Notes under the pieces: generated by a model
What the model saw: the letters and a program-made list of their open reading frames with translations, nothing else
The model's database searches: none
What the model was told of the DNA's origin: nothing
Made by a program: the position numbers and the translations under genes
Source of the DNA: Protopterus annectens
Lineage: Eukaryota > Chordata > Ceratodontiformes > Protopteridae
Assembly: GCF_019279795.1 (NCBI RefSeq)
Contig: NC_056725.1
Coordinates: forward strand, 1,614,867,359 to 1,614,931,358
Length of the DNA stretch: 64,000 nucleotides
Reading direction: 5' to 3'
Shown here: positions 35,110 to 45,837 of the stretch, piece after piece
How the letters are laid out: each line of letters starts with the position of its first letter
Position numbering within the stretch: position 1 is the first letter of the stretch

Positions 35110-35765
35110 TAAACAAAACTCTTTCTTAACCACTTAAGGGCGCATTTAATGTTTAAGGACTCATTTAGTCCTGGAGGAGAGTCTGCATTAAGTCTCAACT
35201 GCCACTTAAGTTCTTTAAATTCCAAAGGCGTATTAACTTCACCAAAGAAGTTAGGAACATCCTGTAAAATCAAGAATTTGAAGCCAGTAAAATTATTACA
35301 TAATATACTGTGTTTATATAAAGCATTTCTAGAGTCTCCATTCCTAACTGCTGCCAAATGCTCCTTGATTCTGGAGGAGAAAAATCTGAAAGTTTTGCCA
35401 ATGTAGAAAGCTGGGCAGGTGTTGCACACCGCAGCATAAACAACATTAGTGGACTTGCAATCAAAATGCTTTTGAAAATATAAAGTAAAATTGTTATGCT
35501 TAAAAGTGAACAAAGTACCCCTGTATATAAACGGGCAAGCAAAACAATGCCCACAAGTAAACATGCCCAGTGATGGCTCCTGTGATTGTGGTTGATCAAT
35601 TATAAAGGGTGTATCTCCATTTTCAATTGACATCCTTAATGATGTAGACCTTTTAAATAAAAAAGTAGGAGCTGTACCCAGCTTATTAGACACTTCTTGG
35701 CTATTGGTTAAAATGTTCCAGTTAACACTAATAATGGATCTAATGTTAGCGGAGTCTCTGCACAT
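35110..35765 (-). pseudogene. PLE copy 1: GIY-YIG endonuclease C-terminus
   Basis: The minus strand encodes FTCGHCFACPF (CX2CX2C zinc-binding-like motif, about 35560), then VVYAAVCNTCPAFYIGKTFR (the GIY-YIG motif as VYA...FYIG, about 35440-35380) and SSRIKEHLAAVRNG (catalytic Arg and Glu region). It ends FKELKWQLRLNADSPPGLNE at about 35170. The domain nicks target DNA for priming. This copy lacks the usual stop of copy 2 and reads on into UTR to 35016. The domain itself is uninterrupted. Confidence 0.92.
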
Positions 35766-35816
35766 GGGAATAGGAAAGGCTACTGTCCAGTCACGAAGAT
35801 TATCATTTACTGAAGA

Positions 35817-37575
35817 CTATGTAGAAGGTGGTGACTGAGTAGCAGAGGAGGTAATATCTGTAGGGACCGAAGTAGGAACCCGGCAGCCTCTGAGTGATGG
35901 GTGTGTATTAACAGATCCAGAGCCAGCAGAAACAGTAGTCCTTCGTTGTAATGCCGAAGGAACATCCACAGAAATGTCATAGTTGGTGACCTGTTTTTTA
36001 ACAAAACCTTTTTTGACAATGGGTGGGAACTTTGCATACCTGGCTTCAGAAATCTCTGTGATAAGTTCATCTAAAAGGTCACTAGGATAATGTCTATCTA
36101 AAAGTAAAGACTTAAGAGCTATACATTTGCTGTAGAACATGTCATCATTACTGACCGATCGGGAAATGCGTATAAACTGCCCCCTAGCCATATTGCGCTT
36201 CATAAAATGCGGATGCATACTAGTAAAGTCTAAATAATTATTTCTAAAAGTTTCTTTTCTGTACAGAGTGGAAATCCATGAATGATCAATTGGATCAATG
36301 GAAACTTGAGTGTCCAGGAAAATAGCTTGGAACCGCAAGAAGCTAGTTTGAATTTCAAGAAAGGAATGGACTCTGTCAAAGTGTCCAGGAATGTAAGTAA
36401 ACTCTGTTTACTGCCCTCCCATACAAAAAATACATTGTCAATGTACCTCTTATATAATTTTACAAACTTAAAGCCCGGGAGTGAAGTGAGGGAATTATTT
36501 TCCCAAGTTGCAAGAACTAAATTAGCAAAAGCTGGGGCCATCTTTGACCCCATAGCTACTCCTTTGATCTGTTGGTAGATGGAGCCATTGAAGTGAAAAA
36601 AGTTTCCTTCCAGAACCAACTGGGTAAGTGTGCAAAAAGTGTTAATCCTTTCTGGTGTAAAAGTAGTTGCTTGAGATAAATAGGAACGTAGGTGATTAAT
36701 GCCTGTATCATGTAGAATGTTGGTGTAAAGTGCTTCAATGTCCAAAGTCACTAGTAACACATTATTGGACGTCGGAGATTGCTGGAATAAAATGTTGAGG
36801 AAATATCAAGAGTCACGTATATAAAACTGAGACTTTTGTACTATGGGATTTAGAGACCAGTCCAGGAACTCAGAAATGTTCTCGGTTTTTGTTCTCCTGC
36901 TAGACACTATGTGTCTGAAAGGCGGTTGACCCTGTCTTTATGTAGCTTAGGTATACCAAAAAATTTACCTAACTGTGGATTAGTCACAGACATGAAATCA
37001 GCCTCTTCTGAAGAAATAGCATGTGCTTTAAGAAGTGCATTAAGCTCCTTGTCTATTTTCTTGAAAGCCCTATTAACTGATTGTAAAGTGACAGGTAAAT
37101 AATAAGAACTGTCTTTCAAATCTTCCATTAGTGTATGCACATAGTGATCCTGCTCCATAAGTACTATGCCAGTTCCCTTATCTGCAGACATGATCCTGAG
37201 TGATTTATCCTTGTGTAAGTCCTTGAGTGCTGAAAATTCCTCTTTGGATAAGTTGAACCACTTCTGAGGGCAATGTGTGCTTAATAATTGTCTAAAATCA
37301 GACTCACAAAGTTTAAGAAAAATCTGTAAAGTATTAACCAGGGGAGGGTTATATAAGCTACTTTTCAGTGGTAGTTTCATGTTGATGTAGGTTAAGTCCT
37401 TGTCTAACTTTGAATCCTTGTCACAAATTAACTTCAAATTAAGTTTCCTAAGAAAAAATCTTAAGTCCATCAAAAGAGAAGGCAAATCCGCTCTTTGTGC
37501 TGGAATGAAGGTAAAGCCCTTTTTTAACACAGACAGGATATGCTTGGAAAATACCCTATTGGTGAGATTAAACAC
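35817..37575 (-). pseudogene. PLE copy 1: reverse transcriptase
   Basis: In order on the minus strand: the N-terminal finger region (SLRIMSADKGTGIVLMEQDH, 37205 region), KFFGIPKLHKDRVN (RT2-like 'GLPKIHK'), a 1-bp deletion, then VTLDIEALYTNI (catalytic Asp, about 36740), GVAMGSKMAPAFANL (about 36555), RYIDNVFFVW (about 36460; the second Asp of the YIDD box is Asn), a second 1-bp deletion near 36329, and the thumb with HFMKRNMARGQFIRI. The GSKMAP...YID spacing and the DKG motif are specific to Penelope-like RTs. Inactive. Confidence 0.9.
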
Positions 37576-37607
37576 CTCGGAGGAGGAGGTGGTGCTGAGC
37601 GGGGCAT

Positions 37608-39160
37608 TTACCGAGGGTACATCCTTCTCGGGCGACCTCTGTGGGACAGGCCCTCCATTCGAGGAGTGGGAAGTTGTCTGTTCTCCGGCTGATGTGGAGA
37701 AATGTGGTTCTCTGATAAAGACTGTATTTTCTCTCTCATCAGACTCCCTCTGGTTCTGTAAGTGTAAGTATGACCTGTATCTCTCTGATGTTTCCCTCTG
37801 GAATTCCCCCTGGTAGATTTTGGGGATAAAAAAGGGGGTCCCTGGAAAGGAACAGGGTTATCAGAAAAGGGGATAGGGAGATCTAAAGAAACCAAAGGGT
37901 CTGTAACAGGAATGGAAACAGAATTAAGAGGGTCTGAGGAAAACGAAGGCTGGGTGGGAGTAGTAATAATGGTGGAATTAGAATTGGAAAAGGGAGGAAT
38001 GGAAGTCTGAGGAGTGTGAGGAGACTGCAAATGAGGGGGAGGAACAAGGAGGGAGACAGGATGTCCAGAAGAAACATTAGTAGTAGGGAGAGGGGAAGAA
38101 ACAGAGTTGATAGGGTGAGAAAAGACCGGGTTAGAAACCGAAAAGGCTTGGACACGGTCATGAAAGGGAGTAGGAGGGGAAGGGGGAAAGGGGCGTCTGA
38201 AGGACCTGTTAACAGAATGAGACAGGACAGGATTAGGAGAGGTATGTTGTAAGCATTGTGCAGGAAACCTATTAAAAGGGTTGTTACGAAAACTAAATTT
38301 AAATTAGACTCAGACCTGAGTGGGTAGGTCCTATTATTTTGGTACTGGGAGAAGTCTCTGTGAAGTTTTTGCTTTTTACGATGTACAACAGTGGCCACGT
38401 GTCTAGCTAGCCTCGGTTGAATACCACTGAAAATGTGGAGCAAATTTAGCAACTCAGGGTGAGAAACAACTTCTGAGTGTAGAGAGAGAATATCAGCTTT
38501 TAGCTCAGCTAACAAGGACTCCTTGTGTTCAATCAACAAACGTACAACTTGTAAACCTGTTCTGTTGTAAAGAGTAACTAATTCTCTGTAAAGCGAGGAG
38601 TCACTAGTCAAATTATTGGGAAATTTAACAAATCGCAAGCCTAAGGGGACAATACCTTTATTCAAACAGCATGTCAAGTAAAAAATATCAATCTGGGTAT
38701 TTTTAAAGGCTATGAATAGTCTTTCTAAAGAGAACAAAAGTTCTTTTAAATGTTTCAGCCTCTGTGTTTGAAAATGAATAGAGTCCTCCAAGGGTTCAAT
38801 AGAATCAAAATCCTTTAGAAAAGGATTATTATTGACATCTGCCTGCATACAAGAGAGTAAATCTGAGTGGCAGGAAAGTGACAGGAAGAACGTGATCCAG
38901 TATTTAGCTGAGTCGAAGAACTGAGTGCTGAGCCATCCAAAAAAACAGTAGACTGAGCAGCAACGGCTCTTCCCGCCAAATGATTGTTTAAATTATCAGA
39001 TTATGTATGTGTATGCATAGGGAAAGCAGACACCCCAGTTCCCAACTGCATGGATCCAACAGTAGAAAATCTGCCTGCATTTGTATAAGGTGTATATTCC
39101 ATGTTATCTGCAGAAACATTAGGCAAATCATTATAACTAGGCAAATTAGGTTTTATTGCT
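37608..39160 (-). pseudogene. PLE copy 1: N-terminal region and Pro/Ser-rich linker
   Basis: The minus strand encodes an upstream segment (39160-38880: NLPSYNDLPNVSADNMEYTP ..., low complexity, with a TAA), then after a frameshift NNNPFLKDFDSIEPLEDSIH (38830 region). A helical segment follows with LGLRFVKFPNNLTSDSSLY, RLLIEHKESLLAEL and VVHRKKQKLHRDF. It is of the type found upstream of the RT in vertebrate PLEs. From about 38300 the frame shifts into a Pro/Ser/Thr-rich linker (38260-37608: VQAFSVSNPVFSHPINSVSS ... GNSRGKHQRDTGHTYTYR). The region has no enzymatic motif; RNA binding is possible but unproven. Confidence 0.7.
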
Positions 39161-40541
39161 AAGGGTCCAAGCCTTTTCGGTTTCTAACCCGGTCTTTTCT
39201 TACCCTATCAACTCTGTTTCTTCCCCTCTCCCTACTACTAATGTTTCTTCTGGATATCCTGTCTCCCTCAATGATAAAACACTCAGGATCATGTCTGCAG
39301 ATAAGGGAACTGGTATTGTGCTCATGGAGCAGGATCACTATTTACATACCCTAATGGAGGATTTGAAAAACAACTCTTATTACTTACCTGTTAATTTGCA
39401 ATTTGTTAATCGGGCTTTCAAGAAAATAGATAAGGAGTTGAATGCACTTCTTAAAGTACATGCTATTTCCTCAGAAGAGGCTGATTTCATGTCTGTCACT
39501 AATCCACAGTTAGGTAAATTTTTTGGTATACCTAAACTATATAAAGACAGGGTCAACCCACCTTTCAGACACATAGTGTCTAACAGGAGAACTAAAACTG
39601 AAAAAATTTCTGAGTTCTTGGACTGGTCTCTAAATCCCATAGTACAAAAGTCCCAATTTTATATCCGTGACTCTTGGGATTTTCTTAACACTTTATTCCA
39701 GCATCCTCCAACTTCTGACAAAGTGTTATTAGTGACTTTGGATATTGAGGCACTTTACACCAACATTCCTCATGATATAGGCATTGACTACCTAAGTTCT
39801 TATTTAACCCAGGTGACAACTTTTACACCAAAGAGGATCAATACTTTATGCACACTTACCCGGTTGGTTCTGGAAGGAAACTTTTTCCACTTCAATGGCT
39901 CTATCTACCAACAGATCAAAGGAGTAGCTATGGGGTCAAAGATGGCCCCAGCTTTTGCAAATTTAGTTCTTGCAGCTTGGGAACAGAATTCCCTCACTTC
40001 ACTCTCGGGCTTCAAGTTTGTAAAGTTATATAAGAGATACATTGACGATGTATTTTTTGTATGGGAGAGCAGTAAACAGAATTTACTTTTATTCCTGGAC
40101 ACTTTGGCTGAGTCCATTCCCTTCTTGAAATTCAAGCTAGCTTCTTGCGGTTCACAAGCTATTTTCCTGGACACTCAAGTTCCCATTGACCCAATTGATC
40201 ATTCATGGACTTCCACTCTGTACAGAAAAGAAACTTTTAGAAATAATCATTTAGATTTTACTAGTATGCATCCGCATTTTATGAAGCGCAATATGGCTAG
40301 GGGGAAGTTTATACGCATTTCCCGATTGGTCAGTAATGATGACATGTTCTACAGCAAATGTATAGCTCTTAAGTCTTTACTTTTAGATAGACATTATCCT
40401 AGTGACCTTTTAGATGAACTTATCACAGAGATTTCTGAAGCCAGGTATGCAAAGTTCCCACCCATTGTCAAAAAAGGATTTATTAAAAAACAGGTCACCA
40501 ACTATGACATTTCTGTGGATGTTCCTTTGGCATTACAATGA
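39156..40541 (+). pseudogene. PLE copy 2: linker fused to reverse transcriptase (461 codons open)
   Basis: The longest intact frame in the window. Residues about 5-38 are the Pro/Ser linker; the RT starts at about 40 after the internal deletion (NDKTLRIMSADKGTGIVL). Motifs: FFGIPKLYK (122-130), VTLDIEALYTNIP with D196, GVAMGSKMAPAFANL (256-270), RYIDDVFFVW with D297 and D298, FLDT (313-316), and the thumb MHPHFMKRNMARGKFIRISR (371-390). All three catalytic Asp are present. The frame ends at a TGA at 40539-40541 where copy 1 has CGA, a CpG decay. The start is not authentic: the annotated Met lies in junction sequence. Confidence 0.92.
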
Positions 40542-41360
40542 AGGACTGCTGTTTCTGCTGGCTCTGGATCTGTTAATACACACCCATCACTCAGAGGCTG
40601 CCGGGTTCCTACTTCGGTCCCTACAGATATTACCTCCTCTGCTACTCAGTCACCACCTTCTACACAGTCTTCAGTAAATGATAATCTTCGTGACTGGACA
40701 GTAGCCTTTCCTATTCCCATGTGCAGAGACTCCGCTAACATTAGATCCATTATTAGTGCTAACTGGAGCATTTTAACCAACAGCCAAGAAGTGTCCAATA
40801 AATTGGGTGCAGCTCCTATTTTTTTATTTAAAAAGTCTACTTCATTAAGGATGTCATTTGAAAATAGAGATACACCCTTTATAATTGATCAACCACAATC
40901 GCAGGAGCCATCACTGGGCATGTTTACTTGTGGGCATTGTGTTGCTTGCCCGTTTATATAAAGGGGTACTTTGTTTACTTTTAAGCATAACAATTTTATT
41001 TTATATTTTCAAAAGCATTTTGATTGCAAGTCCACTAATGCTGTTTATGCTGCGGTGTGCAACACCTGCCCAGCTTTCTACATTGGCAAAACTTTCAGAT
41101 TTTTCTCCTCCAGAATCAAGGAGCATTTGGCAGCAGTTAGGAATGGAGACTCTAGAAATGCTTTATATAAACACAGTATATTATGTAATAATTTTACTGG
41201 CTTCAAATTCTTGATTTTACAGGATGTTCCTAACTTCTTTGGTGAAGTTAATACGCTTTTGGAATTTAAGGAACTTAAGTGGCAGTTGAGACTTAATGCA
41301 GACTCTCCTCCAGGACTAAATGAGTCCTTAAACATTAAATGCGCCCTTAAGTGGTTAAGA
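39167..41360 (+). mobile_element. Penelope-like element copy 2 (5'-truncated, internally deleted)
   Basis: This copy of the same family as 35016-39165 runs on the plus strand, head to head with it. It starts inside the Pro/Ser linker (VQAFSVSNPVFSYPINSVSS). Relative to copy 1 it lacks about 840 bp between linker and RT (copy 1 coordinates about 37209-38048), joined in frame at about 39270. The 3' end stops 18 nt short of where copy 1 diverges, at TGGTTAAGA, and foreign CpG-rich DNA begins. Identity to copy 1 is high over the RT and endonuclease. Confidence 0.92.
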
Positions 41361-41363
41361 TAG
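40542..41363 (+). pseudogene. PLE copy 2: GIY-YIG endonuclease C-terminus
   Basis: Continues the RT frame after the TGA. A Ser/Thr-rich spacer leads to SANIRSIISANWSILTNSQE, then FTCGHCVACPF (CX2CX2C, about 40927-40959), a TAA at about 40960 where copy 1 has TAC, VYAAVCNTCPAFYIGKT (about 41043-41093) with SSRIKEHL, and ELKWQLRLNADSPPGLNESL. It ends KWLR followed by TAG, a stop created by the foreign DNA that begins at 41361. The domain core looks intact. Confidence 0.9.
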
Positions 41364-41560
41364 ACCCCGGGATTCATGAAGCTCGGCGCAAGGCGTAAGG
41401 CCCAATCGCCGCGGCGGCATATATATGGTGTAGTAGCGCCATATGCATATTAATGAAGGTGCGCTGCCACCACATCCATGTGCATAGGACACGTGCGCGA
41501 GTGCATGGGGCATTACTAAGCTGCGCCCGGAGGCGTGTCAATGTCGGCTGTCGATGAGCA
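41361..41560 (+). mobile_element. Harbinger-like terminus (CpG-rich)
   Basis: Immediately after the truncated PLE comes GACCCCGGGATTCATGAAGC followed by CGGCGCAAGGCG and many CG dinucleotides. 'GGGxxTGATTCATGAAGC'-like ends are common for vertebrate PIF/Harbinger elements. The opposite end is not found before the 44260 gap. No TWA duplication can be confirmed. The high CpG content contrasts with the rest of the window and suggests a younger insertion. Confidence 0.45.
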
Positions 41561-42483
41561 ACCTAAACTGCTTAATATTATAGTCTGCCTGCAATAGTAA
41601 TTGCACCTATCAGTGTCCGTGGATAATGAAACGTATGCAAAGCATGCAAGACAGTTCCCGGCCACACAAAATTGAGAACCAAACAGATATGCACACAACA
41701 CAATATGAGTTTCTGTCCATGGAACAAATGATATTTAAAATCGTGTGTCCATAATGTACTGCACTGTAAGTAGTTATACCCAGTGGAAGTGAATCGCATC
41801 ATGTCAGCGCACCACCAATACACATGTCTAGCCCCATGGGCAGGGTCACCAGCAGTCCCACAGTGGTAGTGATAGTACACAGCTGGGCAGTTGTGGCCAT
41901 ATAACAACCGTAAAGAAACCTGACAGTCCATATTGTATACCAAACTCACACAAACATATGAATATTAAAATGTGCTATACACATGATCAGGAACGTAACC
42001 GGCACATACACATAGGATGGTATATGCGGAACCTGGACATCCAAATGCAGAACCCATGCATGCAAATGCAATACGCAACATCCCCTGTATAGCACATAAC
42101 CCGCACCCATGTCCGAATGTCCACGAAATCCAGCTACCAGCCTTGCGCAGCCGTACACCTACACATAGCGAGTATTACCCATATGTAGTAGGAAGTATCG
42201 TCCTAGGCAGTGTCAGGATTGCAAATATGTATCCCACGTTTGTAAACATCCCATCACAGTTACGTAAATCCAAATGCCCGCGCATTCATGTTTTGGCAAA
42301 ATGTGTGTACATCCCGCGTGGGATAAGTAACCTGTTGAAACATCAGAGTTGTTTACACGCCACGGTGTCTAGTACTGTACATATCTGGACAAAACATGTA
42401 TGTGTAGTCATGGTACTGTTCAGTTTCTAGACAGACATGCAAAACATACTACGCAGGATGGAACACCTGTCCACCATGCAGGT
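41561..42483. other. interior of the CpG-richer element, no recognised gene
   Basis: Overlapping frames on both strands (for example 42017-42430 plus, 41578-41949 minus) have no family I know. The sequence keeps more CG than its surroundings, consistent with belonging to the element that starts at 41361. Confidence 0.35.
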
Positions 42484-42491
42484 CTCCCCAC

Positions 42492-42828
42492 TAGGGTTGC
42501 CACCTGTTCAGATGCCCAAGGTGGGACATCTTTTGTAGGAATGTGAAAATTTGCAGGATAAAACATACCCCCGGCCAGTGCAAAGGACAGAATTACACTT
42601 GTTTGCCAAAATAAAAGCTTATTTCATAGCATTTGAATTGCTTATGCTATTTCATATAATAGTTATGTGTTTCAGATACAAAATACCTGTATCATGCAAC
42701 TATTAAAGAAAATAAGAAATATATTTTTGTCTTAAAATCACAGGACATTTGCCATGTCTTAGGTTTCATCGCAGGACACAACTGTCCAAAGTGGGACTTC
42801 CCTCAAAGAGGAACAGGTGGTAACCCTA
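42492..42828 (+). mobile_element. hAT-like MITE, copy B (337 bp)
   Basis: The TIRs are TAGGGTTGCCACCTGTTC and GAACAGGTGGTAACCCTA (16 of 18 bases pair). The perfect 8-bp target duplication CTCCCCAC lies at 42484-42491 and 42829-42836. It aligns along its whole length with the reverse complement of 808-1145 and has no ORF. The perfect TSD against one mismatch in copy A agrees with a later insertion, here into the CpG-richer element. Confidence 0.9.
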
Positions 42829-42836
42829 CTCCCCAC

Positions 42837-43619
42837 TGAATTATCGACAGTATATATTCAACTCAATCACATACCGACACCACCTCTCAACCTATTACAG
42901 CAACAAAATCTGGACAAAGCCTAAAATGATGGGTGAACAAATAGGGGCAGATGTAAATACTGCTCTCACAAACTTCGAAAGTTCACAGAATAATAGTATG
43001 TACATTGGCATGAAATGTTGTGAAGGATGTGGGGTAGTCCCCGAGTATTGCAGAGGTCCATACATTTTTACAGTAACAAACCTTCACATTTGTTTACTGT
43101 ACTACTGCATACCTGTAGTTAATTCATAGTTAATTCATGTCCAAAATAATAATCCTAGTATGAATGAATACAGGAAATAGTCAAATGTGAATGGGAACAC
43201 CACCCACCGTGGATTATGTATTGTAACCACCCCCACCCATATTATGTATTGCCAACATTATAAGCTGCTGACAGGTGCCCAAACACCTGTGTCTGTAAAC
43301 ACAGAAAAAATGTTTAAAATGGACAAACTCTGTCCATGTGATTTGTCTGACATTTGAACATGGTCAGGGCAGTTCAGATCCAGATCACCACATGAACACC
43401 CTGACAATTAAAGACTTGTATGTGTCAGGACTATAAGCCTTGGGGTTCTGAATATCCCTGCAGTGATTAAATATGCAGCTTGGGTCCAGAGCAGTAGGGA
43501 ATAGGGAATGTGTAATATGTAGTACCGCATATTTCCCAGCAGGAGAATGGATGCCTGTGTCGTAAGTGAAGTGGTGAGGCATATGTTAATGTAGCTATGT
43601 ACTATGGGTATGCATATAA
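42837..43619. other. unassigned DNA
   Basis: No recognised gene or repeat; possibly still within the Harbinger-like element that starts at 41361. Confidence 0.35.
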
Positions 43620-43829
43620 ATGAGTCAGAACACCAAAACTATAGTGGTTACAGCATCCGGCCAATGTGAATGCAGTCCCGGTCCAACTACGACTACAGCA
43701 CATATAATGTTAAAGTGTAATGAATGCGTCTGTGCTGTACAGACATTTAAATATGTAAAGGTGAACGTGTGTTTCGTGATATGTCCGTTAACCGGATTAC
43801 AGATATTTTACTGGTACTGTCACAAGTAA
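43620..43829 (+). CDS. hypothetical Cys-rich small ORF (69 codons)
   Basis: The frame starts MSQNTKTIVVTASGQCECSP and continues IMLKCNECVCAVQTFKYVKV with Cys spacings C-x-C, C-x2-C-x-C, ending YWYCHK. TAATAAAG directly at the stop contains AATAAA, and CATATAAATG precedes the start. I do not recognise a family. It lies in the CpG-richer block and could be part of a transposon. At 69 codons, chance is a real alternative. Confidence 0.2.
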   Translation: MSQNTKTIVVTASGQCECSPGPTTTTAHIMLKCNECVCAVQTFKYVKVNVCFVICPLTGLQIFYWYCHK

Positions 43830-43959
43830 TAAAGCCCACGTAGCACAAAGACTTAGTAAACATATGTAACCCACAATAAGGATATGCAAGTGCTACCTGC
43901 GTAACTCCACAATAAGGAAATGCAAGGCCTGTCGTGTGTAATCCGCCACAGCATAGCAA

Positions 43960-44199
<240 letters not shown>

Positions 44200-44259
44200 A
44201 ACACATGCAACATTAATTGAAAATTAAAAAAAAAACCCAAAAAAAAAAACAAAAAACAT

Positions 44260-44759
44260 NNNNNNNNNNNNNNNNNNNNNNNNNNNNNNNNNNNNNNNNN
44301 NNNNNNNNNNNNNNNNNNNNNNNNNNNNNNNNNNNNNNNNNNNNNNNNNNNNNNNNNNNNNNNNNNNNNNNNNNNNNNNNNNNNNNNNNNNNNNNNNNNN
44401 NNNNNNNNNNNNNNNNNNNNNNNNNNNNNNNNNNNNNNNNNNNNNNNNNNNNNNNNNNNNNNNNNNNNNNNNNNNNNNNNNNNNNNNNNNNNNNNNNNNN
44501 NNNNNNNNNNNNNNNNNNNNNNNNNNNNNNNNNNNNNNNNNNNNNNNNNNNNNNNNNNNNNNNNNNNNNNNNNNNNNNNNNNNNNNNNNNNNNNNNNNNN
44601 NNNNNNNNNNNNNNNNNNNNNNNNNNNNNNNNNNNNNNNNNNNNNNNNNNNNNNNNNNNNNNNNNNNNNNNNNNNNNNNNNNNNNNNNNNNNNNNNNNNN
44701 NNNNNNNNNNNNNNNNNNNNNNNNNNNNNNNNNNNNNNNNNNNNNNNNNNNNNNNNNNN
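44260..44759. other. assembly gap (500 N)
   Basis: A run of exactly 500 N, beginning directly after low-complexity (TA)n and poly-A sequence that probably broke the assembly. Confidence 0.99.
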
Positions 44760-45464
44760 CTGTAGGGCTGAAATTTATGTGGTCTTTGCCATTTCCATGA
44801 ATATTTATCACTGTCAGATTTGTCTGCACATTACATTCCTTTCACTTTATCTGAAACTTAACTGCCCTCTTTATCTTGAATGACAGCTTCTTTAATTTTA
44901 TAACATTAAGAAGAAATCCACACTCATATGTCCAGATAACAATATATTTAAGTGTTTCTCACATACGTGTAATACTTATTACTTAACATCTCTAGTTTTA
45001 GTGGAGTTTTGGACAGTTAGACTAAATTTACCATGTTTTAGTGTTGCTTTTGTAAAAATTTCCAACTGCAATTTTGCAATTTTAGTGAAGCATACAGCCT
45101 GGATAAGACTTCACTGCTAGAATATAACTAGTAATAAGTTCTTCTATATCATCTCCAAACAAGTACCCTTGACAGGAAAATACAGCAGTCAATTGTTCTT
45201 TGATGCAAAAATCCAAGTTTAATTCACACAAGCAGCTTCCAAGGTTTAAAATCAAAGCACATATATAATGGAGTTTATAGTTCTTTTTTGTACCTTTGTT
45301 GGCTTTTACTTGGTTTATTATTCTTCAATATCATGGTTAATGGGTTGTAAGATTTATCCTTTATTAATATAGGACAGCCAAAAAATATGTTTTTGATTGG
45401 ATCACACTAGAGCTATTGTCACTTTTCTAGGGCTTCTGAGTTACTGATTTGCCCTTTGTTACTT
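44760..45464 (+). other. upstream part of an L1/Tx1 LINE or separate repeat
   Basis: The first bases (CTGTAGGGCTGAAATTTATG) recur at the end of the window (63972), so a repeat family passes through here. No clear protein motif is visible before the SINE at 45465. Confidence 0.4.
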
Positions 45465-45795
45465 CTTCTTCTGGCGTTTCCCAGTTAGGGGTCACCACAG
45501 CGGATCACTTGTCCACTCATGATTGGCAGTGGAGTTTTACGGTGTCGAGTTGCCAGCCCAACCTTCCACAGAAGGCACACACATGCACACACTCACAACT
45601 AGGGCCAATTTAGAGTATCCAATCCACCTACAGCATGTCTTTGGGCTGTGGGAGGAAACCGGAGCACCCGGAGGAAACCCACATGACCACTGGGAAGACA
45701 TGCAGACTCCGCACAGAAGGCACCCCAGCTGAGAATTGAACCAGAGAACCTCTTGCTGTGAGGCAGCAACGCTAACCGCTGCACCACCATGGTCA
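45465..45795 (-). mobile_element. fish-type tRNA-derived SINE, long subfamily
   Basis: The minus strand begins GTGGTGCAGCGGTTAGCGTTG (A-box) and GGTTCTCTGGTTCAATTCTC (B-box). It continues with TTTCCTCCGGGTGCTCCGG, CCCACAGCCCAAAGACATGC and GCCAATCATGAGTGG, and ends GTGACCCCTAACTGGGAAACG with GAAGAAGAAG. This is the classical long form found across fishes. It interrupts the L1/Tx1 LINE and is therefore younger than it. Confidence 0.93.
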
Positions 45796-45837
45796 CCCAC
45801 AATTAAAATTCTTATAGATAAATGGAATAAAATATTT

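Larger units (their letters stand above)
35016..39165 (-). mobile_element. Penelope-like element copy 1 (near full coding length)
   Basis: This is a PLE on the minus strand: N-terminal region, Pro/Ser-rich linker, reverse transcriptase and GIY-YIG endonuclease in that order, over about 4.1 kb. PLEs copy themselves with an RT related to telomerase and nick DNA with the GIY-YIG domain. The 3' end runs into AT-rich UTR and a (TA)n tract; the 5' end is cut at the inverted junction with copy 2 at about 39166. At least two 1-bp deletions and one TAG are visible against copy 2, so it is inactive. It is a different family from the palindrome arms and from 52505. Confidence 0.93.

Noticed and set aside
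37883-38300. Leu/Pro-rich membrane-like C-terminus of the 321-codon minus ORF
   Set aside because: After about 38300 the frame is shifted; the true PLE linker is in another frame that matches copy 2 (VQAFSVSNPVF).
41516-42430. Host gene in the CpG-rich block (CpG island idea)
   Set aside because: The CpG-richness starts exactly at the PLE truncation with a transposon-like terminus; no frame resembles a known protein, so a young element is the simpler reading.
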